Source: Betaproteobacteria bacterium (GTDB lineage Bacteria > Pseudomonadota > Gammaproteobacteria > Burkholderiales > Ga0077523). Taken from it: 64,000 nt of DNA. The position numbers were made by a program, and so were the translations under genes. Numbering within the stretch: position 1 is the stretch's first letter; each line of letters opens with the position of its first letter. Positions 63,711-64,000 of the stretch are shown here, piece after piece. The notes beneath the pieces were generated by a model, which was given only the letters and a program-made list of their open reading frames with translations, searched no databases and was not told the DNA's origin. The stretch lies in assembly GCA_016125475.1 (NCBI GenBank), contig WGLR01000026.1:16823-80822 (forward strand), in the 5' to 3' direction.

Positions 63711-64000
63711 GGAACGTCTGAACAAGGTGGAACCTCGGGGCCAACTGGCGAAAACAGCCCGAGCGAGGCAAGAGCACGCCAGCTGAGCCCCACTTCTCGA
63801 GGCCATTTGGCCTTCCCTTGGTGGTTCATGCCGCTTTCGGGCGGACAGATCCCGTTGCCGCCAGCAACTGTTTTCGCGCCATCCACAGGTTCGACAGCGC
63901 GAACAGCGTCACCACGTGTGCCGTGTTCTTTGCCAGACCACGGAATCTCACCTTCATCAAACCGAACTGCCGTTTGATCACCCGAAACGGGTGCTCGACC
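63711..64000 (-). mobile_element. IS5-group insertion sequence, end of element (continues beyond window)
   Basis: The element end reads GGAACGTCTGAACAAGG starting at about 63711, adjoining CTAG (63707-63710); IS5-group elements use YTAR-type 4-bp targets such as CTAG and have GGAA-starting inverted repeats with CTGAACAAG. The transposase gene lies inside, oriented toward this end. The other end, and so the target duplication, are outside the window. Confidence 0.75.
63826..64000 (-). CDS. IS5-family transposase, C-terminal part (truncated by window edge)
   Basis: 57 visible codons: VEHPFRVIKRQFGLMKVRFR, GLAKNTAHVVTLFALSNLWM, ARKQLLAATGSVRPKAA, stop at 63826-63828. VEHPFRVIKRQFG with the catalytic Glu and the NTA...LFALSNLWM tail are diagnostic of IS5-group DDE transposases. 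No lesion is seen in the visible part. Unrelated in frame and position to the decayed copy at 52.9-53.5 kb. Confidence 0.9.
   Translation of the reverse strand, partial: VEHPFRVIKRQFGLMKVRFRGLAKNTAHVVTLFALSNLWMARKQLLAATGSVRPKAA

Overview
The window is high-GC, densely coded chromosomal DNA, most consistent with a betaproteobacterium (Burkholderiales/Rhodocyclales/Nitrosomonadales-like). The evidence is a CysB-type LysR regulator, a DusA gene, a peroxiredoxin-glutaredoxin fusion, DUF4124 and DUF2905 proteins, and at least four PEP-CTERM proteins. The species cannot be named from sequence alone. No rRNA, tRNA or CRISPR array was seen.

Layout. 1-6.7 kb: the 3' end of dusA, a small lipoprotein, cysB, a peroxiredoxin-glutaredoxin hybrid followed by a dihydrolipoamide-dehydrogenase-like flavoprotein, then (reverse strand) a stand-alone HisD-family dehydrogenase with a small exported protein. 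6.8-14.1 kb: FkbM methyltransferase, lipocalin, CZB-domain protein, SDR, branched-chain-amino-acid-type binding protein, a tandem pair of DUF4124 proteins, DUF2905 and PEBP proteins. 14.3-18.9 kb: a TolC-MacA-MacB export operon with MacB split into ATPase and permease. 18.9-24 kb: an intergenic repeat patch, a bicupin, an aspartoacylase-family deacylase, two abutting heptanucleotide repeat arrays, QueG and an ABM monooxygenase. 23.7-34.6 kb: a heavy-metal RND operon (small exported protein, adaptor, pump, outer-membrane factor), then a second RND pump and adaptor. 34.9-42.4 kb: fatty-acid-hydroxylase-like protein, TruC, a multi-PAS kinase-like protein lacking the phospho-acceptor histidine, a possible TIR relic, a CDF transporter, a divergent SDR and MetY.

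43-51 kb: a DUF5989 microprotein with an SGNH hydrolase, a DUF900 alpha/beta hydrolase, a sugar-phosphate-isomerase-like protein, a MASE4-like histidine kinase and an exported SMP-30 protein. 51-64 kb is accessory and eroded. It holds four PEP-CTERM genes and one PEP-CTERM fragment, remnants of IS5- and IS3-family transposases, fragments of a VOC protein and of an FAD monooxygenase, an intact hydroxyquinol 1,2-dioxygenase, a second SGNH protein, and the end of an apparently intact IS5-group element at the right edge, 152 bp upstream of an EthD-family gene.

Themes: three tripartite-type export systems sit within 20 kb (MacAB-TolC, heavy-metal RND, drug-type RND); sulfur and redox genes (cysB, Prx-Grx, metY); and cell-surface or exopolysaccharide-associated genes (PEP-CTERM, SGNH, DUF5989) whose sorting enzyme, an exosortase, is not in this window. 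I found no clearly new multi-gene system. The best leads are the histidine-less kinase, the orphan DUF5989-SGNH pair, the TIR-like relic and the PEP-CTERM cluster.
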